NCBI RefSeq assembly: GCF_028368975.1
Contig: NZ_JAQNDM010000002.1
Span: 3,110,007 to 3,174,006 of the forward strand
Reading direction: 5' to 3'
Length of the DNA stretch: 64,000 nt
Source of the DNA: Stigmatella ashevillena
GTDB lineage: Bacteria; Myxococcota; Myxococcia; Myxococcales; Myxococcaceae
Below are positions 55,228 to 63,383 of this stretch, piece by piece (within the stretch, counting starts at the first letter, position 1; the number at the start of each line of letters is the position of its first letter). Under the pieces are notes generated by a model. The model made no database searches. It saw only the letters and a list, made by a program, of their open reading frames with translations, and was not told the DNA's origin. The position numbers and the translations under genes are program-made.

Positions 55228-55361
55228 GGGGCGAACGAGCCATTCTGATACGTTTACCCCTGGGCAGGACTCTCCTACACTTTCGCCTTCAAATTTGCGC
55301 TTCAGGCGTTCTGGCGGGAACCTCGGCCCCGTCTACGCCCTACCCGTAGCAAGGTGGACGG

Positions 55362-58300
55362 ATGTCCGACACGCGCGCGGCGATGAGAGAGTTCCGCTTC
55401 CTCGATGAGAAGCGGAAGACGGGGAGTCTGTCTCCCCCAGAGGAGGCCCGTTGGAACGAGCTGCGAGGACACCTGGGTGTCCAAGACGCGCCGGTCCAAG
55501 AGCCGCCTACGGCCGAGGCCTATCCGCAGCAGCCTCAGGGCTACTACGGCCAGGACGGCCAGTGGTACGCCTACCCCGAAGGGTACCCCCCTCCGGCCTA
55601 CCCACCACCGCCCTACCCGGGCTACCCGCCCCAGCCCCAGGGGTATTACGGCCAGGACGGCCAGTGGTACGCCTACCCCGCCCCGTACCCGCAGCAGCCT
55701 CAGGGCTACTACGGCCAGGACGGCCAGTGGTACGCCTACCCCGCCGCGTATCCGCAGCAGGCTTATGATCCGAACCAGGGCTATGCCCAGGGCTACGATC
55801 CGAACCAGGGCTACGCCGCATACCCTCCCCCGCAGGGCTATGACCCGAATCAGGCCTATGCCGGGTACCCGCCCCAGCAGGGCTACGATCCGAACCAGGC
55901 CTACGCCGGGTACCCGCCCCAGCAGGGCTACGATCCGAACCAAGCCTACGATCCGAATCAGGCCTATGCCGCGTACCCCCAGCAGGGCTACGACCCGAAC
56001 CAGGCCTACGATCCGAATCAGGCTTATGCCGCGTACCCCCAGCAGGGCTACGACCCGAATCAGCCCTATGCCCCGGAGGGTGACGCTCAACCCCAGGCAT
56101 GGCCTGCGGATCCGGGCCAGACCGACACGGGCTATCCCCCGCAGGAAGCAGAACCTCACCAGGCCTATGCCCAGGAGACGGAGGCTGGCGCGCCCACGCC
56201 CGAGCCTTCCTGGCAGGAGCCCGCGGCCCCCTCCGAGAGCATTCAGCTGGGCTCGGAAGACGTCGACATCCCCTCCCTGAGCGGCCCTGCTCCCTGGGCC
56301 ACCGAGGCGCAGCCCGAAGAGGCCCAGGCCGCGGACGCCGAGGAATTCGCAGACGCGGACGCCAGCGAAGTGTCATCCGCGGATGATCTCCTCGAAGTCT
56401 CCGACGCTGACGTCACCGACGTGGACAGCACGCCGGAAGCGGCCTCGCCCGAGGAGTTGAGCGGCGCCGAGGAAATTTCTGCTTCTGAGACCTCTGCTTC
56501 TTTCGATGCGGGTCCCGAACAATCCCCTGAACCGATGGAGTCTTCGGACGCCATCGAGTTGCAGGGCGACGATGTCGATCTGATCGACGCGGATTCCGAT
56601 GCAGTGGCCGAGGCGGCTCCGGAGCAGCCAAGCTCCGGGAGCGTCCTGGAGGCGTCTTTCGACGAGGCCTCTTTCGACGATCTCCCCACGGCCGAAGCTC
56701 CCGCCCAGCCCGAGATGTTCTCTCCCGGCCCGGAATTGGCCCTGGACAGCCCGGACGCGCCCCTCGAAGAGCTGTCCCTGTCCGCCGCGGACATGGCGCA
56801 CGAGGAACCTCCTGCGCCCACCGAGGCCTTCCCGCAGGACGAGGGTTCACAGCCCGTGATCGAGCTGGGCCTCCCGCCGATGGAGGCGGACGGCCTCCCG
56901 GCGATGGACACCCTTGCCTCCGAGGAGCAGGTATCCGCCCCGCTGGAGCCTTCCGCCCACACTGAGCCGATGGAGGAGGCCAGCGTCACGGAAGCCGAGG
57001 CCCCCACCTTCGACGTCACCGAGTTGGAGATGGAACCCGCGAGCGAGCCGGAGCCCGCCGCCGCCGAGCCCGCCGCCGCCGAGCCCACCCTCGATGTGGC
57101 CGACCTGGGCGCCGAGATCGAGCCCGCGGCGGAGACCTCTCCTTTCCCCGCCAGCGAAGCCCCCCCTTCGCTCCAGCTCCGTCCCGTACAAGTCGCGCCT
57201 GACCTCCAGGCGGACACCATCGAGCTGGATGGGAACTTCGGCGAGGAGCCTCGCACAACGGAGTCGGCAGTTCCCTGGGACCCGGCGGATCCGGAACAAA
57301 CAGAGGCCGAGCCGTTCCAAACCCCGCCCATGCCCGTCGAAGAGCTCGAACTCGACGGCAGCCCGGAAGAGGCCGTTCCTCTCGCGACCAACGCGGATCT
57401 CGCGCAGGAGGGGGCAATCCAAAGCGCGTGGGAATCCGAGCGGGCCGTCGATCTTCCCCCCTCGTCCTCCCACGACGATGCGCTCGAGTTGGCGGAGCCC
57501 TCCGCGGAACTCTCGTCCATGACTCCCGAAGCGAGTGATGGCTGGAGCGCCGAGCCCGCCCCAGTGGAGCAGGCGCCCGTGGAGGCACAGCCCGAGTGGG
57601 CTGCCCCCGAAGGGGAACCCTCCACGGAAACAGCGTCCTCGTGGACGGTGCCCGAGCAGTCCGCCTCGTCCGATTGGGCTACCCCCGCCGAGCCAGACGC
57701 CACCTGGAACACGCCCGAAGCCACCGCCACCCCGGAGGAATGGGGAGGTGCCGCAGCCCAGGAACCCGTCCCGGTCGAGATTCCCTCGGAATGGGGAAGC
57801 TCCTCCGAAGCGCCCATCGCTCCGGCCGCTCCCTCGGAATGGGGAGAGGCCTCCGAAGCGCCCATCGCTCCGTCCACTCCTTCGGAGTGGGCCGACGCTT
57901 CCGGTCCCACTCCCGCTGAGGAGCCCAGTTCCCAATGGGCCGCGCCTCCGCCGGAGGCACCCTCGGAGTGGGGCTCGGCCGACGCATCCGAGGAAGTCAC
58001 GCCCGTCCCGTCCCCCTCGTGGGAGAGCCCCGCGGAGAGCGCTCCTTCAGAGTGGGGAACGGCCGAAGAGGCACAGCCTGTCCTCGAGGCAACCCCCACG
58101 GAACAAGACTCGCCCTGGGGTGCCCCGCCCGAGGCCAACCCTCAGGCCGAATGGACGGAGACCTCCGAGGCTCCTGCTTGGTCCTCGGCCGAGAGTGCCC
58201 CCGAGGCGTCTTCGTGGGAGGCGCCCCCCGCGGAGCCCCCCCCGCCCGCGCCACAGGCGGCCAGCTCGGACGATGAGTGGACCGAGCCCCCTTCGGAGGA

Positions 58301-59399
58301 GAGCCCTCCTTCCTTGGGATGGGCCACCACTGCCTCGGGAACCCAGCAGCAAGCCGCGGACTGGGCCGAGCCCGAGCCCGAGTGGGCCAAGAATCCTCCC
58401 GCGAGGGATCAGTTCGGCTCCTCCTCGGAGATCAACACGTGGGGCACGGAGCAGGAGACCGACTTCGGCTTCCAGGGCCAGAACGCGCCAGCAAGCCCTT
58501 TTGCCGACCCGATGGAGGATCTGGAGTCCGAAGCCCAGCGGCCGGTGGCCGCCGCCGCGCCGCACTTCGAGCCCCCGGTCGCGGAGTCCGCGGAGCCGGA
58601 GCTGATCATCGATGATGTTCCGCCGTCGGCCCCTCTCGAGGCCGCCGAGTCCGAGCCGAGCATCGACGTCAGCTTCGAGGATGTCGCGCCCCCTCCTCTC
58701 GCGCCTCCCGAAGAGCTGCCCGTGGTGGAGCTGGCCGAGGTGGAGTTCTCGGAGGAGCCCGTGGCAGCGGCGCCTGCCGTGACACCGCCGCTCGCGCCCA
58801 GAACCATTCCACTGCCACCTCCGGCCCGTCCCCCGCCCGCCGTGCCGGCCAGGGCCATGCCGCCGCCACCGCCGCCCGAGACCCCTGTGCCCATTCGCGC
58901 GATCGCGGGCAAGGCCCTCGCGGCCCCGCCGCCTCCCTCCAGCCTGCCATCCATCGACATCGAGGAGGCTCCCCTCTTCGAGCCAATGGGCAATCCGCTG
59001 GAGCTCCAGGCCTCCGCTCCTCCCTCCTGCTTCGTGGAGGGCGAACACCGCGTCATCATCCACACGGTGGAGGGCCAGGTGAAGCGCGGCACCATCCGCG
59101 ATGTGGACCTGCTCGACGAGAACATTGCCCTGGAGCAGCAAACGGGCTTCACCCCGGAGCGCATCCCCGGCAAGCGCGTGAAGGCCATCTTCTTCATGCT
59201 GCCCGCGGGGGCACGCCAGCCCCAGGTCGAAGGACAGAAGATCCGCGTCACCTTCAACGATGGCCGCCAGGTGGCGGGCTTCTCGCGGGACTTCAAGGCC
59301 GACGGCCAGGGCTTCTTCCTCATCCCCGCGGACAACCGCACCAACACCGCGCGCATCTTCGTCTACCGCTCGAGCATCCAGGCCATCGCCGAGGGGTAG
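55362..59399 (+). CDS. Large repeat protein: Tyr/Gln prion-like region, acidic SEWG region, conserved C-terminal domain
   Basis: The 1345-residue protein starts with a ~40-residue helical domain (MREFRFLDEKRKTGSLSPPEEARWNELRGHL). Residues ~60-235 are Tyr/Gln/Pro-rich with three GYYGQDGQWYAYP and nine YDPNQ units. Residues ~240-1205 are acidic, Ala/Pro/Glu/Ser-rich with Trp motifs (PSEWG). A Pro-rich stretch follows, then a compact beta-rich C-terminal domain of ~125 residues (FVEGEHRVIIHTVEGQVKRGTI to IFVYRSSIQAIAEG). There is no signal peptide. I cannot name it; similar N- and C-terminal blocks exist in delta-proteobacterial proteins of unknown function. Confidence 0.75.
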   Translation: MSDTRAAMREFRFLDEKRKTGSLSPPEEARWNELRGHLGVQDAPVQEPPTAEAYPQQPQGYYGQDGQWYAYPEGYPPPAYPPPPYPGYPPQPQGYYGQDGQWYAYPAPYPQQPQGYYGQDGQWYAYPAAYPQQAYDPNQGYAQGYDPNQGYAAYPPPQGYDPNQAYAGYPPQQGYDPNQAYAGYPPQQGYDPNQAYDPNQAYAAYPQQGYDPNQAYDPNQAYAAYPQQGYDPNQPYAPEGDAQPQAWPADPGQTDTGYPPQEAEPHQAYAQETEAGAPTPEPSWQEPAAPSESIQLGSEDVDIPSLSGPAPWATEAQPEEAQAADAEEFADADASEVSSADDLLEVSDADVTDVDSTPEAASPEELSGAEEISASETSASFDAGPEQSPEPMESSDAIELQGDDVDLIDADSDAVAEAAPEQPSSGSVLEASFDEASFDDLPTAEAPAQPEMFSPGPELALDSPDAPLEELSLSAADMAHEEPPAPTEAFPQDEGSQPVIELGLPPMEADGLPAMDTLASEEQVSAPLEPSAHTEPMEEASVTEAEAPTFDVTELEMEPASEPEPAAAEPAAAEPTLDVADLGAEIEPAAETSPFPASEAPPSLQLRPVQVAPDLQADTIELDGNFGEEPRTTESAVPWDPADPEQTEAEPFQTPPMPVEELELDGSPEEAVPLATNADLAQEGAIQSAWESERAVDLPPSSSHDDALELAEPSAELSSMTPEASDGWSAEPAPVEQAPVEAQPEWAAPEGEPSTETASSWTVPEQSASSDWATPAEPDATWNTPEATATPEEWGGAAAQEPVPVEIPSEWGSSSEAPIAPAAPSEWGEASEAPIAPSTPSEWADASGPTPAEEPSSQWAAPPPEAPSEWGSADASEEVTPVPSPSWESPAESAPSEWGTAEEAQPVLEATPTEQDSPWGAPPEANPQAEWTETSEAPAWSSAESAPEASSWEAPPAEPPPPAPQAASSDDEWTEPPSEESPPSLGWATTASGTQQQAADWAEPEPEWAKNPPARDQFGSSSEINTWGTEQETDFGFQGQNAPASPFADPMEDLESEAQRPVAAAAPHFEPPVAESAEPELIIDDVPPSAPLEAAESEPSIDVSFEDVAPPPLAPPEELPVVELAEVEFSEEPVAAAPAVTPPLAPRTIPLPPPARPPPAVPARAMPPPPPPETPVPIRAIAGKALAAPPPPSSLPSIDIEEAPLFEPMGNPLELQASAPPSCFVEGEHRVIIHTVEGQVKRGTIRDVDLLDENIALEQQTGFTPERIPGKRVKAIFFMLPAGARQPQVEGQKIRVTFNDGRQVAGFSRDFKADGQGFFLIPADNRTNTARIFVYRSSIQAIAEG
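55539..55742 (+). repeat. Three copies of a 39-bp repeat (GYYGQDGQWYAYP)
   Basis: Copies at 55539-55577, 55641-55679 and 55704-55742 are nearly identical in DNA and encode a 13-residue unit rich in Tyr, Gly and Gln. High nucleotide identity indicates recent duplication or gene conversion. Confidence 0.9.
55764..56063 (+). repeat. Nine YDPNQ units in tandem array
   Basis: Consecutive 15-bp cores (tacgatccgaaccag type) are embedded in larger 45-60-bp units (YDPNQAYAGYPPQQG, and a doubled form with two YDPNQ). The array is a repeat block likely to vary in copy number between strains. Confidence 0.9.
57783..57892 (+). repeat. 48-bp direct repeat in the acidic region
   Basis: Units 57783-57830 and 57831-57878 encode PSEWGSSSEAPIAPAA and PSEWGEASEAPIAPST; a partial third copy (PSEWADASG) follows. 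Further SEWG motifs occur downstream at lower similarity. Confidence 0.8.
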
Positions 59400-59400
59400 T

Positions 59401-59446
59401 GTCCCGCAACGAAAGAGGGGCCTCGTGACCGAGGCCCCTCCGGGAC
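59401..59446. terminator. Bidirectional terminator between convergent genes
   Basis: A perfect 11-bp stem (GAGGGGCCTCG, 59415-59425; complement 59430-59440) with loop TGAC is flanked by GTCCCG (59401-59406) and CGGGAC (59441-59446), which can pair as an outer stem. It lies between the repeat-protein and YceI stop codons. Confidence 0.75.
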
Positions 59447-59471
59447 GTTCACGCGTGAGCGCGAACGGGAA

Positions 59472-60098
59472 TTACTTGGCGTCCTGGGCGGCAGGAGCGG
59501 CCGCAGGGGCCTTCTTGATCAGCTGAAGATCGAGCGTCACGGCCACCTCATCGCCCACCACCGCGCCACCGGTCTCCAGCAGCTTGTTCCAGGTCAGACC
59601 GAAATCCTTGCGGTTGAGCTTGGTCGTCGCGGAAGCACCCCGGCGCGTGCCACCCCAGGGATCCTTGACCTCGGTGGACGCCGACTCCACATCGAGGGTG
59701 ACCGGCTTGGTCACGCCGTGGAGCGTCAGGTCGCCCACGATCTTGAACTTGCTCTTGCCCGCGGCCTTCACGCTCGTCGACTTGAAGGTCATGGCCGGGT
59801 ACTTCTCGACATCGAAGAAGTCCGGACCCTTCAGGTGCTTGTCGCGATCGGCCTCGTTGGTGTTGACCGTAGTCGTGTCGATGCTCGCGGCGACGGTCGA
59901 CTTCGAGGCATCCTTGTCATCCAGGTTGACCGTGCCGGTGACCTTGCCGAACTCACCCTTCACCTTCGTGATCAGCATGTGCGTCACGGTGAACTGGGCC
60001 GACGAGTGCGCGGGATCAATGTCCCACGTGGTGGCGGCGGCGATGGAGGGGACGGCAAGGGCGGCGGCGGTGATGACGGACTTCAGCAGCATCTTCAT
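59472..60098 (-). CDS. YceI family periplasmic protein
   Basis: The 208-residue product has a signal peptide (MKMLLKSVITAAALAVPSIAA) and a YceI beta-barrel (lipocalin-like) of ~170 residues, recognisable by TWDIDPAHSSAQFTVTHM, GDLTLHGVTKPVTL and DFGLTWNKLLETGGAVVGDEV. YceI proteins bind polyisoprenoids and are periplasmic; many are induced by stress or high pH. A short Ala/Pro-rich tail follows. The Shine-Dalgarno GGAGA lies before the ATG at 60098. Confidence 0.92.
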   Translation of the reverse strand: MKMLLKSVITAAALAVPSIAAATTWDIDPAHSSAQFTVTHMLITKVKGEFGKVTGTVNLDDKDASKSTVAASIDTTTVNTNEADRDKHLKGPDFFDVEKYPAMTFKSTSVKAAGKSKFKIVGDLTLHGVTKPVTLDVESASTEVKDPWGGTRRGASATTKLNRKDFGLTWNKLLETGGAVVGDEVAVTLDLQLIKKAPAAAPAAQDAK

Positions 60099-60166
60099 GA
60101 TGTTCTCCGGTCAGAAAATTCACGCGCGCAGCGCGAAGCTGCGCATGGACAAAGTTCCGCAACCTG

Positions 60167-60194
60167 CCCATAGCAAGGTGGGGACCAAGGTCAA
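60167..60194 (-). promoter_or_regulatory. Candidate promoter of the YceI gene
   Basis: On the minus strand TTGACC (60189-60194) and TATGGG (60167-60172) are separated by 16 bp, about 70 bp upstream of the start codon. It is a fair vegetative-type match. Confidence 0.4.
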
Positions 60195-60250
60195 GGATCG
60201 TTCAACTGCCTGGAATCACTTTGATAGTTGGAGATCCACTCACATTTCGA

Positions 60251-60286
60251 CTCTCAAAATGATAGCCTTGCGCCTCCTTTTGAGAG
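60251..60286 (+). promoter_or_regulatory. 9-bp inverted repeat overlapping the activator's ribosome binding site
   Basis: CTCTCAAAA (60251-60259) and TTTTGAGAG (60278-60286) are perfect complements with an 18-bp spacer. The right arm overlaps the GAGGAG ribosome site of the GTG start at 60296. It may be a DNA operator or an mRNA stem that hides the site. Confidence 0.55.
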
Positions 60287-60295
60287 GAGTGTCGG

Positions 60296-61930
60296 GTGAC
60301 AGACCGTCTGGAGCTGAGAGATCTCTTGTCGTTCGAGCCAAGCGGCGGCCTCATTCACTTCGCGGGCCAGCGGGCCTTGTTGATGGACGCCGTGGCCCTG
60401 GGGCTGCTGCGCAAAGAGCTGATCTCCATGCTGGGCATGACGGCTGCTCGGGGCCTGCTGACACGGCTGGGGTATGCGCACGGCTGGCGCACGGCCGAGG
60501 CGATGAAGACGGCCATCCCCTGGCCGGACGAGGGCGTCTGGCGCCGTGCGGGCGGGCGCCTGCACACCCTTCAAGGCCAGGTGCTGCTCGAGCCCGTGGA
60601 GCGCGGGCCCGAGGACGGGCCCGTGCCCTTCGCGGAAGCCCTGTGGCGAGAGTCCTACGAGGCCGAGCAACACCTGCTCCACGTGGGGCAGGCGGATCAT
60701 CCGGTGTGCTGGAGCCTCACGGGCTTTGCCAGCGGGTACATGAGCTACTGCAACGACAAGCCCATCTATTGCCTTGAGACGAAGTGCGTGGGCAAGGGCG
60801 ACGCGGTCTGCCAGATCATCGGCAAGTCCTCCGAGGAGTGGGGCTCCAAGTGCGTGGAGGCGCTGAGCTTCTATGAGACACGGTGCATGGAAGGGGTGCT
60901 GGCCCAGGTGGCGGAGGCCCTCAAGGAGACCGAGCAGAAGCTGCGGGTGAAACGGCGGACGCTGGCGCGCGTGGTGGGTGAATCGGAGGATCCCTCCGGG
61001 CTGGTGGTTCGCACGGAGGCCATGAGGCGGGTGCTGGCCCTGGCGCGCCGGGCCGCGAAGGTGGACTCCACCGTCCTCATCACCGGCGAGAGCGGCGTGG
61101 GCAAGGAGCGCATCGCCCGGCTCATCCACGACGAGTCGGAGCGGGCCCACAAGGCGTTCGTGGCCGTCAACTGCGCGGCCGTCACGGAGAGCCTCCTGGA
61201 GAGCGAGTTGTTCGGCCATGCCAAGGGGTCCTTCACGGGCGCCATGCATGACCGTCCTGGCCTCTTCGAGGCGGCCAGCGGAGGCACCCTCTTCCTGGAT
61301 GAGGTCGGCGAAGTCCCTCCCGCCATGCAGGCCCGGCTCCTGCGCGCGCTCCAGGAAAAGGAGGTGAGGCGCGTGGGCGAGAACCAGAACCGCAAGGTGG
61401 ACGTGCGCGTGGTGGCGGCCACCAACCGCACCCTCCTGGAAGAAGTGAGCGCGGGCCGCTTCCGGCAGGACCTCTACTACCGGCTGCGCGTCATCGAGCT
61501 GAAGGTGCTCCCGCTCCGAGAGCGGCGGGACGACATCCTGCCGCTGGCGAGGCAGTTGCTGGCCGAGGCCTCCGAGCGGCTGGGCCGCAAGGTGGCTTCC
61601 TTCTCACCGGAGGCGGCTGATCAACTGCTGCGCTACGGGTGGCCGGGCAACGTGCGCGAGCTGGCCAACGCCATCGAGCGGGCGGTGGCCCTCCACGAGG
61701 GAGCGCGCATCGAGCGGGACGATCTGCCGGAGGAGGTCCGCGAGGCACAGCCCAGCTTCCTTCCCACCCACACTCCCCGGACCCTGGAAGACATGGAGCG
61801 CGAGTACATTCTCGCGGTGCTGGCGCGCAACAGCGGCAACCGCTCCCGCACCGCGGAGCAACTCGACATCGGGCTGGCCACGCTCTACCGGAAGCTCAAG
61901 CAGTATGGCCACCCCGAGGCACCGAACTGA
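60296..61930 (+). CDS. XylR/DmpR-type sigma-54-dependent transcriptional activator with V4R domain
   Basis: The 544-residue product has an XylR_N-like N-terminal domain and a V4R module (residues ~130-185; Cys-containing YCLETKCVGKGDAVCQ), a linker helix, an AAA+ sigma-54 interaction domain with Walker A GESGVGKE and Walker B GGTLFLDEVG, and a C-terminal Fis-type HTH (TAEQLDIGLATLYRKLKQYG). The sigma-54 contact loop reads GSFTGA rather than GAFTGA. V4R domains bind small hydrophobic or aromatic effectors. It activates sigma-54 promoters when bound; target genes are not identifiable here. GTG 60296 is preceded by GAGGAG. Confidence 0.92.
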   Translation: MTDRLELRDLLSFEPSGGLIHFAGQRALLMDAVALGLLRKELISMLGMTAARGLLTRLGYAHGWRTAEAMKTAIPWPDEGVWRRAGGRLHTLQGQVLLEPVERGPEDGPVPFAEALWRESYEAEQHLLHVGQADHPVCWSLTGFASGYMSYCNDKPIYCLETKCVGKGDAVCQIIGKSSEEWGSKCVEALSFYETRCMEGVLAQVAEALKETEQKLRVKRRTLARVVGESEDPSGLVVRTEAMRRVLALARRAAKVDSTVLITGESGVGKERIARLIHDESERAHKAFVAVNCAAVTESLLESELFGHAKGSFTGAMHDRPGLFEAASGGTLFLDEVGEVPPAMQARLLRALQEKEVRRVGENQNRKVDVRVVAATNRTLLEEVSAGRFRQDLYYRLRVIELKVLPLRERRDDILPLARQLLAEASERLGRKVASFSPEAADQLLRYGWPGNVRELANAIERAVALHEGARIERDDLPEEVREAQPSFLPTHTPRTLEDMEREYILAVLARNSGNRSRTAEQLDIGLATLYRKLKQYGHPEAPN

Positions 61931-61931
61931 C

Positions 61932-62663
61932 TCAGTTCAGGTACTGGTCGTCCGAGCGCTCCTGCGAAACCACGCGCATGTGCCTCGAGCGGCTGCGGAG
62001 CTGGCGCTGGAGCCGCCAGTGCTGCAAGTGCAGCCACAGCCGCCGGGGGCTGGCGCCTCGCACGTAGACGAAGACGAGCACCAGGCCCAGCACCTCGGGA
62101 AGCTGGCGCAGCAGCCCTTCGAATAGGCTGCCTCCGCTCGTCAGGACCGACAGGAGCACGAAGCCCGCGCCGACGCCCGCCAGCGCATTGCCCGACAACG
62201 GAATGCCCCAGAAGTTCGTCTGCCCCCGTCCAATGGTCAGCCCGTACGCGACCCACAGAATGCTCGTCAGCACCGTGCCGCCCGGGTAGATGGCGGCCGT
62301 CGGCACCAGGAACGTCACCACCAAGGTGGTGAGAAAGCCGGCCAGGGCCGTGCAGCCCAGGCCCACCAGCAGCAGCTTCCGGCCCCCCCACACCGACTCC
62401 AACCACCCGCCGATGGACCAGATGATGAGCGTGCCGAAGATGATGCCCAGGGGGCTCGTCTCGATGAAGGCATAGGTGAAGGGCTGCCACAGGAGGCTCC
62501 CCAGTGTCCCCGGCACCAGCAGCAGCATTCCGCCCTGGGCGTTCCGCGTCAGCAGGAACATCACCGAGCCGGCCACCAGTGCCAGCGCCAGCTTGGCCGC
62601 CGTGGACTCCAGCCCGGTGAAACCTCCGCCAAATCCCCCGCCCGAACCACGCATCGGTCGCAT
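61932..62663 (-). CDS. Rhomboid-like membrane protein lacking catalytic residues
   Basis: The 243-residue product has six hydrophobic segments and a rhomboid-type layout (LLWQPFTYAFIETSPLGIIFGTLIIWSIGGWLE). The active-site Ser of GxSG is absent (the corresponding loop reads GGTVLTSILWVAYG) and the TM2 His/Asn pair is not apparent, so it is likely an inactive rhomboid or related TMEM115-type fold. A Gly-rich N-terminus and a long basic Arg-rich C-terminal tail are present. It converges on the XylR-like gene with the stop codons overlapping in a 6-bp hairpin (61924-61938). Confidence 0.68.
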   Translation of the reverse strand: MRPMRGSGGGFGGGFTGLESTAAKLALALVAGSVMFLLTRNAQGGMLLLVPGTLGSLLWQPFTYAFIETSPLGIIFGTLIIWSIGGWLESVWGGRKLLLVGLGCTALAGFLTTLVVTFLVPTAAIYPGGTVLTSILWVAYGLTIGRGQTNFWGIPLSGNALAGVGAGFVLLSVLTSGGSLFEGLLRQLPEVLGLVLVFVYVRGASPRRLWLHLQHWRLQRQLRSRSRHMRVVSQERSDDQYLN

Positions 62664-62760
62664 CCGTCCTCCTCCAGGCTCGAGAGCCGAGCCGCCTAAA
62701 GGTGGTGGAAGCGGCGCCCGTTCGCAACCACTTCGTCTGTTACTGGTCGCTCTAAATGAC

Positions 62761-62796
62761 GAAGGGCGCCCACCCCAAGCTGGGGGAGCGCCCTTC
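62761..62796 (-). terminator. Terminator hairpin after the 65-residue gene
   Basis: GAAGGGCGC (62761-62769) and GCGCCCTTC (62788-62796) form a 9-bp stem, with an inner CCCC/GGGG stem. It lies downstream of the minus-strand gene at 62829, and the following minus-strand bases include a short T run. Confidence 0.6.
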
Positions 62797-62828
62797 TGAC
62801 AGGGTCCGCGGCCTCCTGGCCGCCGGAC

Positions 62829-63026
62829 TCAGGCCTTCGGACGGTAGAACAACGTGATGGTCAGACAGTGGAACTCCTTGTCCGACGACTGCGTCACCAC
62901 GCGATCCACCACCTCCAGGTTCGCGTTCTCCTTGAGCCACTTGGTGATGTTCTCCCCCATGTTCTCGCGATCACGCGCGAGCGTGGTGGAGAACACCTTC
63001 ACTCCCGTGAAGTTGGTAACGCCCAT
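62829..63026 (-). CDS. Small protein, Cse60-like size and fold signature
   Basis: The 65-residue product has an alternating beta-alpha-beta pattern (KVFSTTLARDRENMGENITKWLKEN, then EVVDRVVTQSSDKEFHCLTITLFYR). It resembles in size and pattern the Bacillus sporulation protein Cse60, but similarity by eye is weak. It has its own terminator. Function is unknown. Confidence 0.6.
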   Translation of the reverse strand: MGVTNFTGVKVFSTTLARDRENMGENITKWLKENANLEVVDRVVTQSSDKEFHCLTITLFYRPKA

Positions 63027-63141
63027 TCCGACCCTCGTTTAAAACCAGAGATTCCGCACGTTTACCGCGACTACGGACGGCCTTCAAGAAACGGCGCCGA
63101 TTTTCCGGCCCGCGCGCCGGATTCTCCCTTGGGCGATGTTC

Positions 63142-63351
63142 TCAGCGCGTCACCCGGCGGCCCTGGCAGCCGAGCTCGTCCTTGCAGGCGGGACCGATTC
63201 CATCCGGGTGTGCGTGAAAGGGCGTCTTGTCGCTTTCCTCCACCCCACAGAGCACACACTTGCGCTTCCGGTTGCGGCGCTCGGCCCGCCGTTGCTCGGC
63301 GATTTCCTTGGCCCGCTCACGGGCCGTCTTCGCGTCCACCTCGTTGCTCAT
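63142..63351 (-). CDS. Small basic zinc-binding protein
   Basis: The 69-residue product has a charged N-terminal helix (TARERAKEIAEQRRAERRNRKRK) and a C-terminal zinc-like cluster CVLCGVEESDKTPFHAHPDG followed by ACKDELGC. Four Cys and two His could bind one zinc. ATG 63351 is chosen since the longer frame starts within the thiolase gene. It is 32 bp downstream of the thiolase stop and may be in its operon. Confidence 0.6.
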   Translation of the reverse strand: MSNEVDAKTARERAKEIAEQRRAERRNRKRKCVLCGVEESDKTPFHAHPDGIGPACKDELGCQGRRVTR

Positions 63352-63383
63352 CTCGTGTCCCGGTTGAGAAGTCCGTCCCCAGC

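Noticed and set aside
55539-56063. CRISPR-like or VNTR array
   Set aside because: Repeats are in frame, contiguous with coding sequence and without unique spacers of uniform length; they are protein-coding repeats.
56243-58138. 631-codon minus-strand Ser/Gly-rich frame inside the repeat protein
   Set aside because: It is the reverse complement of the acidic repeats, giving SGAS-type low complexity; no start context and no independent domain.
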